Notes under the pieces: model-generated
Database searches by the model: none
What the model was told of the DNA's origin: nothing
What the model saw: only the letters and a program-made list of their open reading frames with translations
Source of the DNA: Pseudomonas fluorescens
GTDB lineage: Bacteria > Pseudomonadota > Gammaproteobacteria > Pseudomonadales > Pseudomonadaceae
Reading direction: 5' to 3'
Length of the DNA: 64,000 bases
Assembly: GCF_018614655.1 (NCBI RefSeq)
Contig: NZ_JAGGOG010000003.1
Location: 1-64,000 of the forward strand
Shown here: piece after piece, positions 1 to 8,711 of the stretch
Position numbering within the stretch: the stretch's first letter is position 1
Layout of the letters: each line of letters begins with the position of its first letter
Program-made: the position numbers and the translations under genes

Positions 1-41
1 ATGTCTACGGTTCTACACCCCTCGCCACAGGTTCTCACAAT

Positions 42-908
42 TCATTGCTCCTTCATAAAATCAATAAACGCCCGCACCTTCAGCGGTAAATGCCTTGTAT
101 CCGGATACAACGCATACACCCCCTGCGGCGCAAAGCGGTGATCCGACAATAGCCGCACCAGGCGCCCCGCCTCCAGATCCTCCTGCACCAACCACTGCGG
201 CAGAATCGCCACGCCGTGCCCGCGCACCGCGAAGGCCTGGAGAATGGCGGCGCTGTCGGCTACCAGGGAAGTTTTGCCAGGACCCGGTCGATAAAGGTGT
301 TCGGTCCCTGAAGGGTCAATGACGGACAAATCGGTCAACCGGGCATGACCCAACTTCGGCAACTGCTCCAACTCATCCAGTGTGCTGATCTTGGCAAATT
401 CTGGCGCCGCCACGGCAAACACCTGAAAACTCGATAACTGCACGGCACGATGATTGGAATCGAGGATGCGCCCGAGGCGGATAGCCACGTCAAAGCGTTC
501 GGAAATCAGGTCCGCGTGGGTCGAGGATGTGGATAAGTGGATATTCAGCTCCGGGTGCAGGCGCCGGAAAGCTTCCAGCGCCGGGGCAACCACGGCCAAG
601 GCATATTCCACGGTGGTGGTGACACGCAACGTACCCTTGAGCTGCGCGTGTTCAGAACGTGCTTCCTCCACTGCCAAGCGCGCTTCTTCCAGCATCCGCG
701 TACAGCGCAGATAGAAGCGCTCGCCGGCATCGGTCAGGGCCAATTGCCGGGTGCTGCGGGTCAGTAAGGTGACGCCCAGTTCGGCTTCCAAACGCTTGAG
801 GTTGAAGCTGACCACGGCTCGAGTCTGCCCCAATGTATCGGCGGCGGCCGTCAGGGAACCGGCTTGCACCACAGCCTTGAAGGTCTCGAATCGGTCCAGG
901 CTGACCAT
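42..908 (-). CDS. LysR-family transcriptional regulator
   Basis: A 288-residue LysR-type regulator. The N-terminal winged helix-turn-helix is at about residues 1-60 (LDRFETFKAVVQAGSLTAAA, then a recognition helix ending in LKRLEAELG and LLTRSTRQLALTDAGERF). An effector-binding domain follows from about residue 90 to the end. The length is normal for the family. It is divergent from an MFS transporter gene at 1020, and the 111 bp between them hold a perfect 23-bp palindrome at 923-945, only 15 bp upstream of this start. The usual LysR logic would be autoregulation plus control of the transporter; that is inferred from the arrangement. The effector is unknown. Confidence 0.93.
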   Translation of the reverse strand: MVSLDRFETFKAVVQAGSLTAAADTLGQTRAVVSFNLKRLEAELGVTLLTRSTRQLALTDAGERFYLRCTRMLEEARLAVEEARSEHAQLKGTLRVTTTVEYALAVVAPALEAFRRLHPELNIHLSTSSTHADLISERFDVAIRLGRILDSNHRAVQLSSFQVFAVAAPEFAKISTLDELEQLPKLGHARLTDLSVIDPSGTEHLYRPGPGKTSLVADSAAILQAFAVRGHGVAILPQWLVQEDLEAGRLVRLLSDHRFAPQGVYALYPDTRHLPLKVRAFIDFMKEQ

Positions 909-922
909 GGGCAGCGTGCTCC

Positions 923-945
923 TTTGTCAAAATAATTTTGACAAA
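923..945. promoter_or_regulatory. Perfect 23-bp palindrome, probable LysR operator
   Basis: Arms TTTGTCAAAAT and ATTTTGACAAA (11 bp each) flank a single central A. The element lies between the divergent regulator (start 908) and MFS gene (start 1020). It is AT-rich in a GC-rich setting and contains TTGACA on both strands, so a bound regulator could cover a -35 element in either direction. Binding by the adjacent LysR protein is inferred. Confidence 0.65.
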
Positions 946-1019
946 CTAACAGTCAAACCGACGTTTCCCAAGCGCTTCCGGAGGTCTACCCTGCCGGAGA
1001 CTTAACGCAGGAACGCCCG

Positions 1020-2216
1020 ATGACCTACCGTTCGAAAGTCACCTGGATCTTTTTACTGGGCTTCGCCCTGGACCTGGTGAACATGTTTGTCGCCACCATC
1101 GCCTACCCGGATATCGCCCGGGAGTTACAGGCCTCGGTCATCCAACTGGCCTGGATCAGCAATGCCTACATGCTCGGCCTGACGCTGATTATTCCGTTGA
1201 GTGTGTGGCTGGCGGCGGCGTTGGGTGAACGGCGATTGATTGCCGCGAGCCTGTTGCTGTTTGGTATCGCTTCGGTGCTGGTGGGCCAGGCCGGGTCGAT
1301 TGAAGCGCTGATCGGCTGGCGCCTGCTGCAAGGCCTGGGCGGCGGCTTGTTGATTCCAGTCGGGCAAGCCTTGGCTTACCGACACTTTCCGCCCGCAGAA
1401 CGTAGCCAACTGACGGCCAAGGTCATGTCGGTGGCGCTGCTGGTGCCGGCGCTGTCGCCGGCATTGGGTGGCCTGGTGGTCGACAGCGTTTCCTGGCGCT
1501 GGATCTTTTACGCCAACGCGCCGTTGGCGCTGATCACCCTGCTATTGACGCTGCTGTGGTTGCACGCAGACACGCCCTCCTCCGCTCGCCCACCGCTGAA
1601 CCTGCGTGGCGTGTTCGAGCAGATCAGCCGCCCGATGCTGCGGATCGCGATGCTGGTGTACCTGTTCATTCCCGGTGTGTTTATCGGCACCAGCCTGATC
1701 GCCGTTCTGTACTTGAGAGGCCTGGGGTTTGACGCCGCCCATACCGGTGCACTCATGTTGCCTTGGGCGTTCGCTTCGGCGATGGCGATTGCCTTGAGCA
1801 AAAAGCTGTTCAACCGCTGTGGGCCCAAGCCGTTGTTGCTGGTGGGCATGGCGTTGCAGAGCATCGGTATCCTGCTGCTGATCGCCCTCCAACCGGCGCA
1901 ATCGCTGCTCGCCATCCTCGCTTATGCCTTGATGGGCATGGGTGGCAGCCTATGCAGCAGCACGGCGCAGACGTTGGCGTTTCTCGACATTCCGGCCGAC
2001 CGCATGGGTCATGCCAGCGCCTTGTGGAACATCAATCGTCAATTGAGTTTTTGCTTGGGCGCCGCGTTGCTCAGTGCATTGCTGGCCGCGCTGGACTCCT
2101 TTACCGTGACCTTTGTGATGGCTGCGGTGCTGACCGTGTTCCCCCTGTTTGCCGTACTGCGCCTGGATGCATCCAGGGTGCGGGCGCTTCTCCACCCTCA
2201 ACCCGAGTACAGTTGA
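1020..2216 (+). CDS. MFS transporter, probable drug/metabolite efflux
   Basis: A 398-residue major facilitator superfamily protein with about 12 hydrophobic segments. The loop between segments 2 and 3 carries the expected basic signature (around LAAALGERRLIAAS), and the RLLQGLGGGLLIPVGQALAY stretch resembles the drug:H+ antiporter motifs of segments 4 and 5. The length suits a 12-helix DHA1-type exporter rather than the 14-helix type. Its stop codon overlaps the ATG of the next gene (TGATG), so the two are translationally coupled. It is divergent from a LysR gene, the usual setting for an inducible exporter. The substrate cannot be read from the sequence. Confidence 0.9.
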   Translation: MTYRSKVTWIFLLGFALDLVNMFVATIAYPDIARELQASVIQLAWISNAYMLGLTLIIPLSVWLAAALGERRLIAASLLLFGIASVLVGQAGSIEALIGWRLLQGLGGGLLIPVGQALAYRHFPPAERSQLTAKVMSVALLVPALSPALGGLVVDSVSWRWIFYANAPLALITLLLTLLWLHADTPSSARPPLNLRGVFEQISRPMLRIAMLVYLFIPGVFIGTSLIAVLYLRGLGFDAAHTGALMLPWAFASAMAIALSKKLFNRCGPKPLLLVGMALQSIGILLLIALQPAQSLLAILAYALMGMGGSLCSSTAQTLAFLDIPADRMGHASALWNINRQLSFCLGAALLSALLAALDSFTVTFVMAAVLTVFPLFAVLRLDASRVRALLHPQPEYS

Positions 2217-2650
2217 TGATCGACTACAGCGACTTTTTCGAAGAAGTGATCCAGACCCACGTCGAGATCGAACAATGGTTTGCCGGCGTCGCACCCGAGG
2301 GGACGTTGGAGAATCTACTGGCGCGTTTCTCGCCCGAGTTCAGCATGATCGCGCCGGCTACCGGCGCACGGGTGAATACGGCTGGAGTCAATGCCCTGTT
2401 CACCCGCCTCGGTGGCATGCGCCCGGGGCTGAAAATCACCTTGAGCGAGCTGACCGGCATTGATCGTCATGCGCGTGGCGCCACCGTGAGCTACCGCGAA
2501 CACCAGATTGATGCCAGCGGCACCCAGACGGATCGTCGCGCTACAGTGGTGTTTGAAAAGCAGGCCAGCGGCGCACTGCTGTGGCGGCACCTGCACGAGA
2601 CCTTTTGCCAAGCCAAGCCCGCTCCCACATTTAGTTCGGTGTTTGGTTAA
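2216..2650 (+). CDS. Small NTF2/SnoaL-like protein coupled to MFS gene
   Basis: A 144-residue protein whose ATG overlaps the TGA of the MFS gene. The sequence (starting MIDYSDFFEEVIQTHVEIEQ, with GVNALFTRLGGMRPGLKITL and a C-terminal LLWRHLHETF) looks like a one-domain alpha+beta cone-fold protein of the NTF2/SnoaL type, with no signal peptide. Such proteins often act on or bind small hydrophobic molecules, but none of the residues seen here fixes a reaction. Its last 20 bases overlap the end of the convergent HlyD gene (2631). A hypothetical protein is the conservative call. Confidence 0.75.
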   Translation: MIDYSDFFEEVIQTHVEIEQWFAGVAPEGTLENLLARFSPEFSMIAPATGARVNTAGVNALFTRLGGMRPGLKITLSELTGIDRHARGATVSYREHQIDASGTQTDRRATVVFEKQASGALLWRHLHETFCQAKPAPTFSSVFG

Positions 2651-3491
2651 CGATCACGGTGCAGGTGATCCCCGCCGCCAACAGCACGCCGTCCGGCACT
2701 TCATCAATGTGAATCCGCACCGGCACCCGCTGGGCCAGGCGCACCCAGTTGAAGGTCGGGTTCACATCGGCGATCAGTTCGCGGCTTTCGGGGTTGTCGC
2801 GGTCGTAGATGCCACGGGAAATGCTTTCCACGTGACCCTTGAGGGTTTCACCGCTCATCAATTGCATGTCGGCTTTATCACCGACTTTCACATGGGGCAG
2901 CTTGGTTTCCTCAAAGAAGCCATAAACCCAGAACGAGTTCATATCCACCACCGCCATCTTCGCCTCGCCGATGCGCGCATAGTCGCCGCGGTGGACGTTG
3001 AGGTTGGTGACGTAGCCGTCCACCGCCGCCACCACTTGGGTGCGCTTGAGGTTCAGTTCGGCAGCCTCCAACTGGGCCAGGGCATGTTGATAGTCGGCCA
3101 GGGCCGAGTCGGCGATGTTGCTGGCGTCATCACGGTTTTCCTTGGAAATTACCAGGGCGTCGAGATCCGCGCGGCGGTGGGCGTTGACCTTGCGCATCTC
3201 CCACGTGGCCTTGCGTGACGCCACCAGCGATTGCGCCTGTTTTACTGCGATCCGGTAATGCTCCGGGTCGATCTGCATCAACAGGTCGCCCTTTTTCACC
3301 AACTGGTTGTCGCGCACCGGAACGTTGACCACCTCTCCGGTGACATCCGCGGCAACGTTGATGATATCGGCGCGCACCCGGCCATCTCGGGTCCACGGCG
3401 TCTCCATGTAATGCACCCACAACGTGCGGCCAATCCAGATCGCCAGGGCCAATACCAGCAGGGTCGCGAGCAGGCTGAAAAACTTTTTCAT
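2631..3491 (-). CDS. HlyD-family efflux adaptor (AaeA/EmrA-like)
   Basis: A 286-residue membrane fusion protein. One N-terminal membrane anchor (KKFFSLLATLLVLALAIWIG) is followed by the biotinyl-lipoyl half (VAADVTGEVVNVPVRDNQLVKKGDLL), a coiled-coil hairpin at about residues 75-150 and a beta-barrel with YVTNLNVHRGDYARIG. It would bridge the FUSC inner-membrane pump and the outer-membrane channel. It is the last gene of the minus-strand operon NodT-FUSC-DUF1656-HlyD, 10 bp after DUF1656. The E. coli counterpart AaeAB exports aromatic carboxylic acids; transport of such acids here is inferred from the module, not from any residue. Confidence 0.92.
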   Translation of the reverse strand: MKKFFSLLATLLVLALAIWIGRTLWVHYMETPWTRDGRVRADIINVAADVTGEVVNVPVRDNQLVKKGDLLMQIDPEHYRIAVKQAQSLVASRKATWEMRKVNAHRRADLDALVISKENRDDASNIADSALADYQHALAQLEAAELNLKRTQVVAAVDGYVTNLNVHRGDYARIGEAKMAVVDMNSFWVYGFFEETKLPHVKVGDKADMQLMSGETLKGHVESISRGIYDRDNPESRELIADVNPTFNWVRLAQRVPVRIHIDEVPDGVLLAAGITCTVIVNQTPN

Positions 3492-3501
3492 CGGGGCATT
3501 C

Positions 3502-3702
3502 TCAACGGTAGACGGTCAGCGACAAGGCGCCGAAAAGACAGGTGAACAGGCTCAGGCGCAACAGCGCCGGGTGCCAGAAAAAACGGTACAGGTCAAAACC
3601 GGCCAGGCAGCGATCCAGGGCCCAGGCCAGTCCCGCCGCGATGAAAAACATCAGGGTCATGGTCGGCATGTAGAGGCCGTGGAAGGCGATTTCACGAGGC
3701 AT
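3502..3702 (-). CDS. DUF1656 (AaeX-like) small membrane protein
   Basis: A 66-residue protein with two predicted transmembrane segments. It starts MPREIAFHGLYMPTMTLMFF and ends LFGALSLTVYR. I chose the ATG at 3702 because a good GAAGGA Shine-Dalgarno lies just upstream; an upstream TTG at 3717 is in frame but less likely. The gene overlaps the end of the FUSC gene by 11 bp. DUF1656 proteins are found between FUSC pumps and HlyD adaptors (AaeX of E. coli). The role is unknown, presumably a small accessory subunit. Confidence 0.85.
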   Translation of the reverse strand: MPREIAFHGLYMPTMTLMFFIAAGLAWALDRCLAGFDLYRFFWHPALLRLSLFTCLFGALSLTVYR

Positions 3703-5875
3703 GGGCAGATCCTTCAAGCGTGAGAGCAGCCAGGGGCGATTGTGGGTCCAGCAAGGACGTGCGAATAAAGTGCAGGTAGCTTTTCACTCGGCGCAGGGCC
3801 GAGGTGTCGAAGTGCGGGGCGAAAGGTTCGTCGGTGGCCTGGACGCGGCTGATGGCGTGGTCCACCGCAATCAGCCCACGCTCCAGATTGCTGGCACTGG
3901 GTTGCAGGAATAACCGCACCAACGAACGACCCATCACCCGGATGGCCTGGCGCCACGGCTGGGATTCGGCGTACGCCGGATGCACCGGCAAGATCGCCTG
4001 TTCCTTGCGCAGCTCGATGATGGCGTGGCCGACTTCCAACACCACGAACATCCAGCGCAGCAAGTCGCGTTGCACGTGCGGTTGGCCGGCGGCCAGGCCG
4101 TAGGCCTGATGGAGCAAGTCGCGGGTGCGGCTTTCAAACCGTGAAGCCAGACCTTTGAGTTTGCCGCTGATGGCGTACACCACTTGCTCACGCAGGTCCT
4201 GCTCCAGTCGACGCCACAGCCAGCGGCTATTGGGCGGCAAGATGATCGCGCCCGCCGCCGCACACACCAGCATGCCGATGATCATCGCGATGTAGTCGTT
4301 GATGAAGGTGTAAGGGTTGTAGAGCGTCAGGTTATCCGGCACCGAGCCGGTGCTGAAGAAGATCAGCAATCCCAGACCGACTCCGGCGTATTGCGGCCGG
4401 GAAGTGAGGAAAGCTCCCAGTACGATCACCGGCGCGAGCATTACGCACAGCAACGGGAAACCGTCGATCCACGGAAACACGAAGAACATCTCGACGAACC
4501 CCACCAGCGCGCCGATCAAGGTGCCACAGGCCATCTGGAAGGCCATGCGTTTCGGGTTCGGCGTGGCGGCGGACAAGCCCACCGTGGCCGCTGCAATCAG
4601 GGTCATGGTGGCGCCGCTGGGCCACGCGGTGGCTACCCAATAGCTGCCTAGAATCACCAGGATGAAGGCAGCGCGAATACCCGAGGCGGCGCAGGCCAGC
4701 CCGTTGGTTTTCGGGGTAAAAGGTTCGTCCCAGTGTTCGCGTTCATGGCTGTGATCGGCCAGGGACGCGTGGGTCTGTGCATAACTGTGCAGGTCATCGA
4801 CAAAGCGGTACAGCAACTCATAGGCCGTATGAAAATCCAACTGCTCGGCATCGCTCGGAGCGCTTTCCTGGAACTGCGCCCGCAGGCTGCGCACCTTGGC
4901 AGGCAAGCCTTGCTTGTAGGCCGTCAGCTGCGTCACGAGGCGCGCGGCATCGGGGCTGGTGAGGGCGCGGCTACTGAAACCATCGAGCAACTCGGCCAGG
5001 TCTTGCAGGCCCGGTTTGATGGCGTCCACCACATGGTCAGCCTCGTGACCGCGCAAGCGCTCGAGTAACTGATGCAACGCGTTGAAGCGCGTGGTGATGC
5101 CCATGAACTCGCTGTTCAGCCGACTCAGGCGACCGTTGCGCCGGCGCATGTGCGGGTCTTCGAACACGGTGACGCTGCGCAGCCCTTCCAGGCCCACGGC
5201 TTCGGCGATAAAGCGCACGTTGCTGCTTTCAAAACCTTCGCGCTGGCTGCGCCCCCGCAGGCCGTCGGTGACAAACAGCGCGAAGGTGCCGAAGCGCTGA
5301 TACAAGGCATTGCGCATGGCGGCGCTGGCGGTTTGCGGCAGGATTGCGGCGCTGACCAGCGTGGCGCATAAAATCCCCAGGGAGATTTCCAGCACCCGCC
5401 ACACCGCCGCCATAAAGGCACCGTCCGGATGGGCCAGGGCCGGCAAACCGACCATCGCTGCCGTGTAACCGGCCAGCACAAACCCATAGGCGCGAAAGTT
5501 GCGATAGCGCGCAGCACCCGCCGTGCACAGGCCGACCCAAACCGCCAGGGCGCCGAGGAACAGTTCAGTGTTCTGCGCAAACAGGGCGATCAGTAACACC
5601 ATTACCGCCGAGCCGGCCAGGGTGCCGAGGAAGCGATAGAAGCTCTTGGCAAACACCTGACCGCTTTGTGGCTGCATGACGATAAAGACCGTGATCATCG
5701 CCGTGCGCGGCTGCGGCAGTTCCAGGCGCATCGCCAACCACAGGGTCAGGAACGCGGCGATCAGCACCTTGAAGATGTAGACCCAGGTCACGCCATCACT
5801 GCGGACCCAGTCGAAAAAACCACGTCGCCACTCAAGGGAGTGCAACCAGCGCAGGGGGGCAGGCAAGGGAGTCAT
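3692..5875 (-). CDS. FUSC-family inner-membrane efflux pump (AaeB-like)
   Basis: A 727-residue protein with the duplicated FUSC architecture. A membrane bundle at about residues 25-180 is followed by a soluble region of about 190 residues, then a second membrane bundle at about 400-540 and a C-terminal soluble domain. Diagnostic stretches are PRTAMITVFIVMQPQSGQV and RYRNFRAYGFVLAGYTAAMV. The length fits AaeB/YccS-type aromatic acid exporters (about 650-720 residues). It follows the NodT gene by about 10 bp and overlaps DUF1656, so the operon encodes pump, adaptor and outer-membrane channel together. Confidence 0.93.
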   Translation of the reverse strand: MTPLPAPLRWLHSLEWRRGFFDWVRSDGVTWVYIFKVLIAAFLTLWLAMRLELPQPRTAMITVFIVMQPQSGQVFAKSFYRFLGTLAGSAVMVLLIALFAQNTELFLGALAVWVGLCTAGAARYRNFRAYGFVLAGYTAAMVGLPALAHPDGAFMAAVWRVLEISLGILCATLVSAAILPQTASAAMRNALYQRFGTFALFVTDGLRGRSQREGFESSNVRFIAEAVGLEGLRSVTVFEDPHMRRRNGRLSRLNSEFMGITTRFNALHQLLERLRGHEADHVVDAIKPGLQDLAELLDGFSSRALTSPDAARLVTQLTAYKQGLPAKVRSLRAQFQESAPSDAEQLDFHTAYELLYRFVDDLHSYAQTHASLADHSHEREHWDEPFTPKTNGLACAASGIRAAFILVILGSYWVATAWPSGATMTLIAAATVGLSAATPNPKRMAFQMACGTLIGALVGFVEMFFVFPWIDGFPLLCVMLAPVIVLGAFLTSRPQYAGVGLGLLIFFSTGSVPDNLTLYNPYTFINDYIAMIIGMLVCAAAGAIILPPNSRWLWRRLEQDLREQVVYAISGKLKGLASRFESRTRDLLHQAYGLAAGQPHVQRDLLRWMFVVLEVGHAIIELRKEQAILPVHPAYAESQPWRQAIRVMGRSLVRLFLQPSASNLERGLIAVDHAISRVQATDEPFAPHFDTSALRRVKSYLHFIRTSLLDPQSPLAALTLEGSAHAS

Positions 5876-5885
5876 GACGTCCTAC

Positions 5886-7397
5886 TCAATGATCGAAGAC
5901 GGCCAGGGCCGCCGGGGTCTTGCTCGGTAGCGTCTGGTCGGTAGTTGGCACATCTTTGCCGGCGCCCAGGCCGCCGCCCAATGCGGTCACCAGCTCGGCG
6001 TGGGCACTCAGGCGCGCCGCCTGGACCTGTTGCTCGACCTGCTGTTGGCGGAACAGCAAACTCTGGGCGTTCAGTACATTGAGGTAATCGGTGAGGCCGC
6101 GCTGGTAGGCAATCATGGCGATGTCATAGGTTTTCTGCGCCGAGGCCACCGACTCCGCGGCGAAGGCCTGTTGCTTGTCCATGGATGCGCGGCGGATCAA
6201 TTGGTCGCTGATGCCCTTGAGCGCGTTGACCAGCGTCTGGTTGTACTGGGCGACGGCAATGTCATAACCAGCGCTGGCCTCTCCCAGTTGCGAACGCAAG
6301 CGGCCGCCATCGAAGATTGGCAAGCTGATGGCCGGGCCAGCGGTGTAGTTGAGCTTCTTGCCGGTCAGGAACTCCAGCATTCCACCGCCGGTAGCGACGT
6401 AGCCGAGGCTGCCCACCAGATCGACGTTGGGATAAAAGCCGGCATGCGCCACGTCGATGCCACGGGCCTGGGCCGCTACGCGCCAGCGGCTGGCGACCAC
6501 GTCCGGGCGTTGGCCCAGCAGTTCGGCGGGCAAGGTTGAGGGCAGCTTCAAGGGCGCACCGAGGGACAGGGTTGGGCGCAACAATGTCGCGCCCTCCCCC
6601 GGACCTTTGCCCGCTAAAGCAGCAAGCTGGTTGCGGCTCAAGGCAATCTCTTCATCGAGGGCATCCAGCTGACGGTGAGTTTCCGGCAACGGCGTCTCGG
6701 CCTGGCTGACTTCGAAGTGGGTACCGATGCCACCGGCCAGGCGCTTTTGCGCCAGGTCAAGGATCTGCTGTTGCTGGGCCAGGGTCGCGGCGACGATATC
6801 GCGCTGGGCGTAGTGCAAGGACAACTGGATATAGGCGCGTACCACGTTGTTCTGCAATTCCAGCTCAGCCTGACGCGCTTCGGCGGCACTCATATGGGCC
6901 AGGTCCACGGCGCGTTCAGTGGCGTTGCTTTCCCGGCCCCACAGGTCGAGGGCATAACTGAAGCCCAGGGCGGCGTTGTTGTCCCAGGTGGTGGAATTGT
7001 CCAGTTTGCCGGGGCCGTAGAACGGGTCGCTGGGCCAGTTGTGGCGCTTGAGGGTCGCATCGCCATTGATCTGTACCGATTCGGCAGACTCGGCAATACC
7101 GGCCATCGCCCGTGCTTCGCGAACCCGCGCAGCGGCCATCGACATGCTCGGGCTGCCTTGTACAGCAAGGTCGATCCAATGGTTGAGTTGCGGGTCGCCG
7201 TAGGCTTGCCACCATTTTGCGGTGGGCCAATGGGCGTCCTGGGCGGCGCTCTTTATCGCGGCGTCGGTGGCCAGGGTATTGGCGGCGAGCGTCGTGCCTT
7301 GAGGGGCGATTCCTGCGGTTCCGATGCAGCCGCTGATGGCTAACGATAAGGCCCAAACACTGAGAGTCTTCAGCTCTCTGCTGATGCGACGCGGCAC
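5886..7397 (-). CDS. NodT-family outer-membrane efflux lipoprotein
   Basis: A 503-residue outer-membrane factor of the TolC/OprM fold, with a signal peptide and lipobox (LSLAISGC, Cys at about residue 24) and two coiled-coil repeats (around AAARVREARAMAGIAESA and AQYNQTLVNALKGISDQL). I place the start at the GTG at 7397 with an AGGAATT Shine-Dalgarno. The reading frame stays open up to 7559, but that extension translates a REP element and pushes the lipoprotein signal to residue 77. First gene of the efflux operon with FUSC, DUF1656 and HlyD, so the system is likely tripartite. Divergent from a LysR gene at 7680, its likely regulator by position. Confidence 0.9.
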   Translation of the reverse strand: MPRRISRELKTLSVWALSLAISGCIGTAGIAPQGTTLAANTLATDAAIKSAAQDAHWPTAKWWQAYGDPQLNHWIDLAVQGSPSMSMAAARVREARAMAGIAESAESVQINGDATLKRHNWPSDPFYGPGKLDNSTTWDNNAALGFSYALDLWGRESNATERAVDLAHMSAAEARQAELELQNNVVRAYIQLSLHYAQRDIVAATLAQQQQILDLAQKRLAGGIGTHFEVSQAETPLPETHRQLDALDEEIALSRNQLAALAGKGPGEGATLLRPTLSLGAPLKLPSTLPAELLGQRPDVVASRWRVAAQARGIDVAHAGFYPNVDLVGSLGYVATGGGMLEFLTGKKLNYTAGPAISLPIFDGGRLRSQLGEASAGYDIAVAQYNQTLVNALKGISDQLIRRASMDKQQAFAAESVASAQKTYDIAMIAYQRGLTDYLNVLNAQSLLFRQQQVEQQVQAARLSAHAELVTALGGGLGAGKDVPTTDQTLPSKTPAALAVFDH

Positions 7398-7424
7398 TGC
7401 TGCGAATTCCTGAGATGGTTTTTT

Positions 7425-7525
7425 GTAGGCGCGAGCTTGCTCGCGAAGAACCGTCAACGATGACGCGGGATGCCTGGAGAAACGCGGCGGCCGGGTGTCC
7501 TTCGCGAGCAAGCTCGCTCCTACAG
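7425..7525. repeat. REP pair (inverted) in the NodT leader
   Basis: Two inverted copies of a REP-like sequence. One begins TGTAGGCGCGAGCTTGCTCG at 7425, and the other ends with the complementary GAGCAAGCTCGCTCCTACAG at 7525. About 50 bp separate them. The element sits only 28 bp upstream of the chosen NodT start, between it and the divergent LysR gene. Confidence 0.85.
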
Positions 7526-7679
7526 AGGGAAGGTGGCGCAATTCTAGGGGGCCGTTCAAGCGGCGATAAGGTGGGATTCCTGTGAATCTTTGTTACCGTT
7601 CAGGCGATAATCCGTTAGTAGGGATCACTGGATCCTGCAACTTCGTGTCACAATTTGCCATCTCCCTTGAGAGCACCCC

Positions 7680-8648
7680 ATGGACACTTTGCAAAACATG
7701 CGCGCCTTCAGTTGCGTCGCCGAAGCCGGCAGCTTCACCGCCGCCGCCGTGCAACTGGATACCACCACCGCCAACGTCTCGCGCGCGGTCTCCAACCTGG
7801 AAGCCCATCTGCAAACCCGCTTGCTCAACCGCACCACCCGCCGCATCGCCTTGACCGAGGCCGGCAAGCGCTATTTATTGCGCTGCGAGCAGATCCTGGC
7901 CTATGTCGAGGAAGCCGAAGCCGAGGCCAGCGATGCCCATGCGCGGCCTGCCGGGCAACTGAAAGTGCACACCATGACCGGTATCGGTCAGCATTTTGTG
8001 ATCGATGCGATTGCCCGCTATCGTCGCACCCACCCGGACGTGACCTTCGACCTGACCCTGGCCAACCGCGTGCCGGACTTGCTCGACGAGGGCTACGACG
8101 TGTCCATCGTGCTCGCCAGCGAACTGCCGGACTCGGGGTTTGTGTCCCAACGCCTGGGGATCACCTACAGCATCGTCTGTGCCTCCCCCGCCTACGTCAA
8201 AGCCAACGGCTGCGCGCAACGGCCCAGTGATTTGCTCAACCACGCCTGCCTGCGCCTGGTAAGCCCGGTGATTCAGTTGGACAAATGGTCGTTCAACGGC
8301 CCGGAAGGCCAGGAAAGCGTGGCGATCAACACCTCACCGTTCCTGGTGAACTCGGCCGATGCGATGAAAACCGCGATCATCAGCGGCATGGGCGTCGGCC
8401 TGTTGCCGGTGTACGCGGCCATCGAAGGCCTGCGCAATGGTTCGCTGGTGCGACTGATGCCGACTTATCGCTCTCAGGAGCTGAACCTGTACGCTATCTA
8501 CCCGTCGCGCCAGTACCTGGACGCGAAGATCAAGACCTGGGTGGAGTACTTGCGTGGCTCATTGCCGGAGATTCTGGCGGCCCATCAGGCGGAACTGGCA
8601 GCGTATGAGTTGAGCAGCAGCCTCGGTGTGGCACGGCCGAGTAACTGA
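7680..8648 (+). CDS. LysR-family transcriptional regulator
   Basis: A 322-residue LysR-type regulator. The HTH is at residues 1-60 (MDTLQNMRAFSCVAEAGSFT, then LLNRTTRRIALTEAGKRYLL) and the substrate-binding domain follows from about residue 90. A CTTGAGAG stretch upstream could serve as a weak ribosome binding site. The gene is divergent from the NodT-FUSC-DUF1656-HlyD operon and precedes a 2-hydroxyacid dehydrogenase by 63 bp. It resembles the CrgA/AaeR-like subgroup that is often divergent from exporters. Control of the efflux operon is inferred from position. Confidence 0.93.
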   Translation: MDTLQNMRAFSCVAEAGSFTAAAVQLDTTTANVSRAVSNLEAHLQTRLLNRTTRRIALTEAGKRYLLRCEQILAYVEEAEAEASDAHARPAGQLKVHTMTGIGQHFVIDAIARYRRTHPDVTFDLTLANRVPDLLDEGYDVSIVLASELPDSGFVSQRLGITYSIVCASPAYVKANGCAQRPSDLLNHACLRLVSPVIQLDKWSFNGPEGQESVAINTSPFLVNSADAMKTAIISGMGVGLLPVYAAIEGLRNGSLVRLMPTYRSQELNLYAIYPSRQYLDAKIKTWVEYLRGSLPEILAAHQAELAAYELSSSLGVARPSN

Positions 8649-8711
8649 CAATCGTCATCAGGAATGTTAGCTTGCTTGGCATTCCCAGCCGTGTCGATGA
8701 GCTCCCCTGCG

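Noticed and set aside
7398..7559. N-terminal extension of the NodT lipoprotein
   Set aside because: It translates a REP element and moves the lipoprotein signal 54 residues inward.
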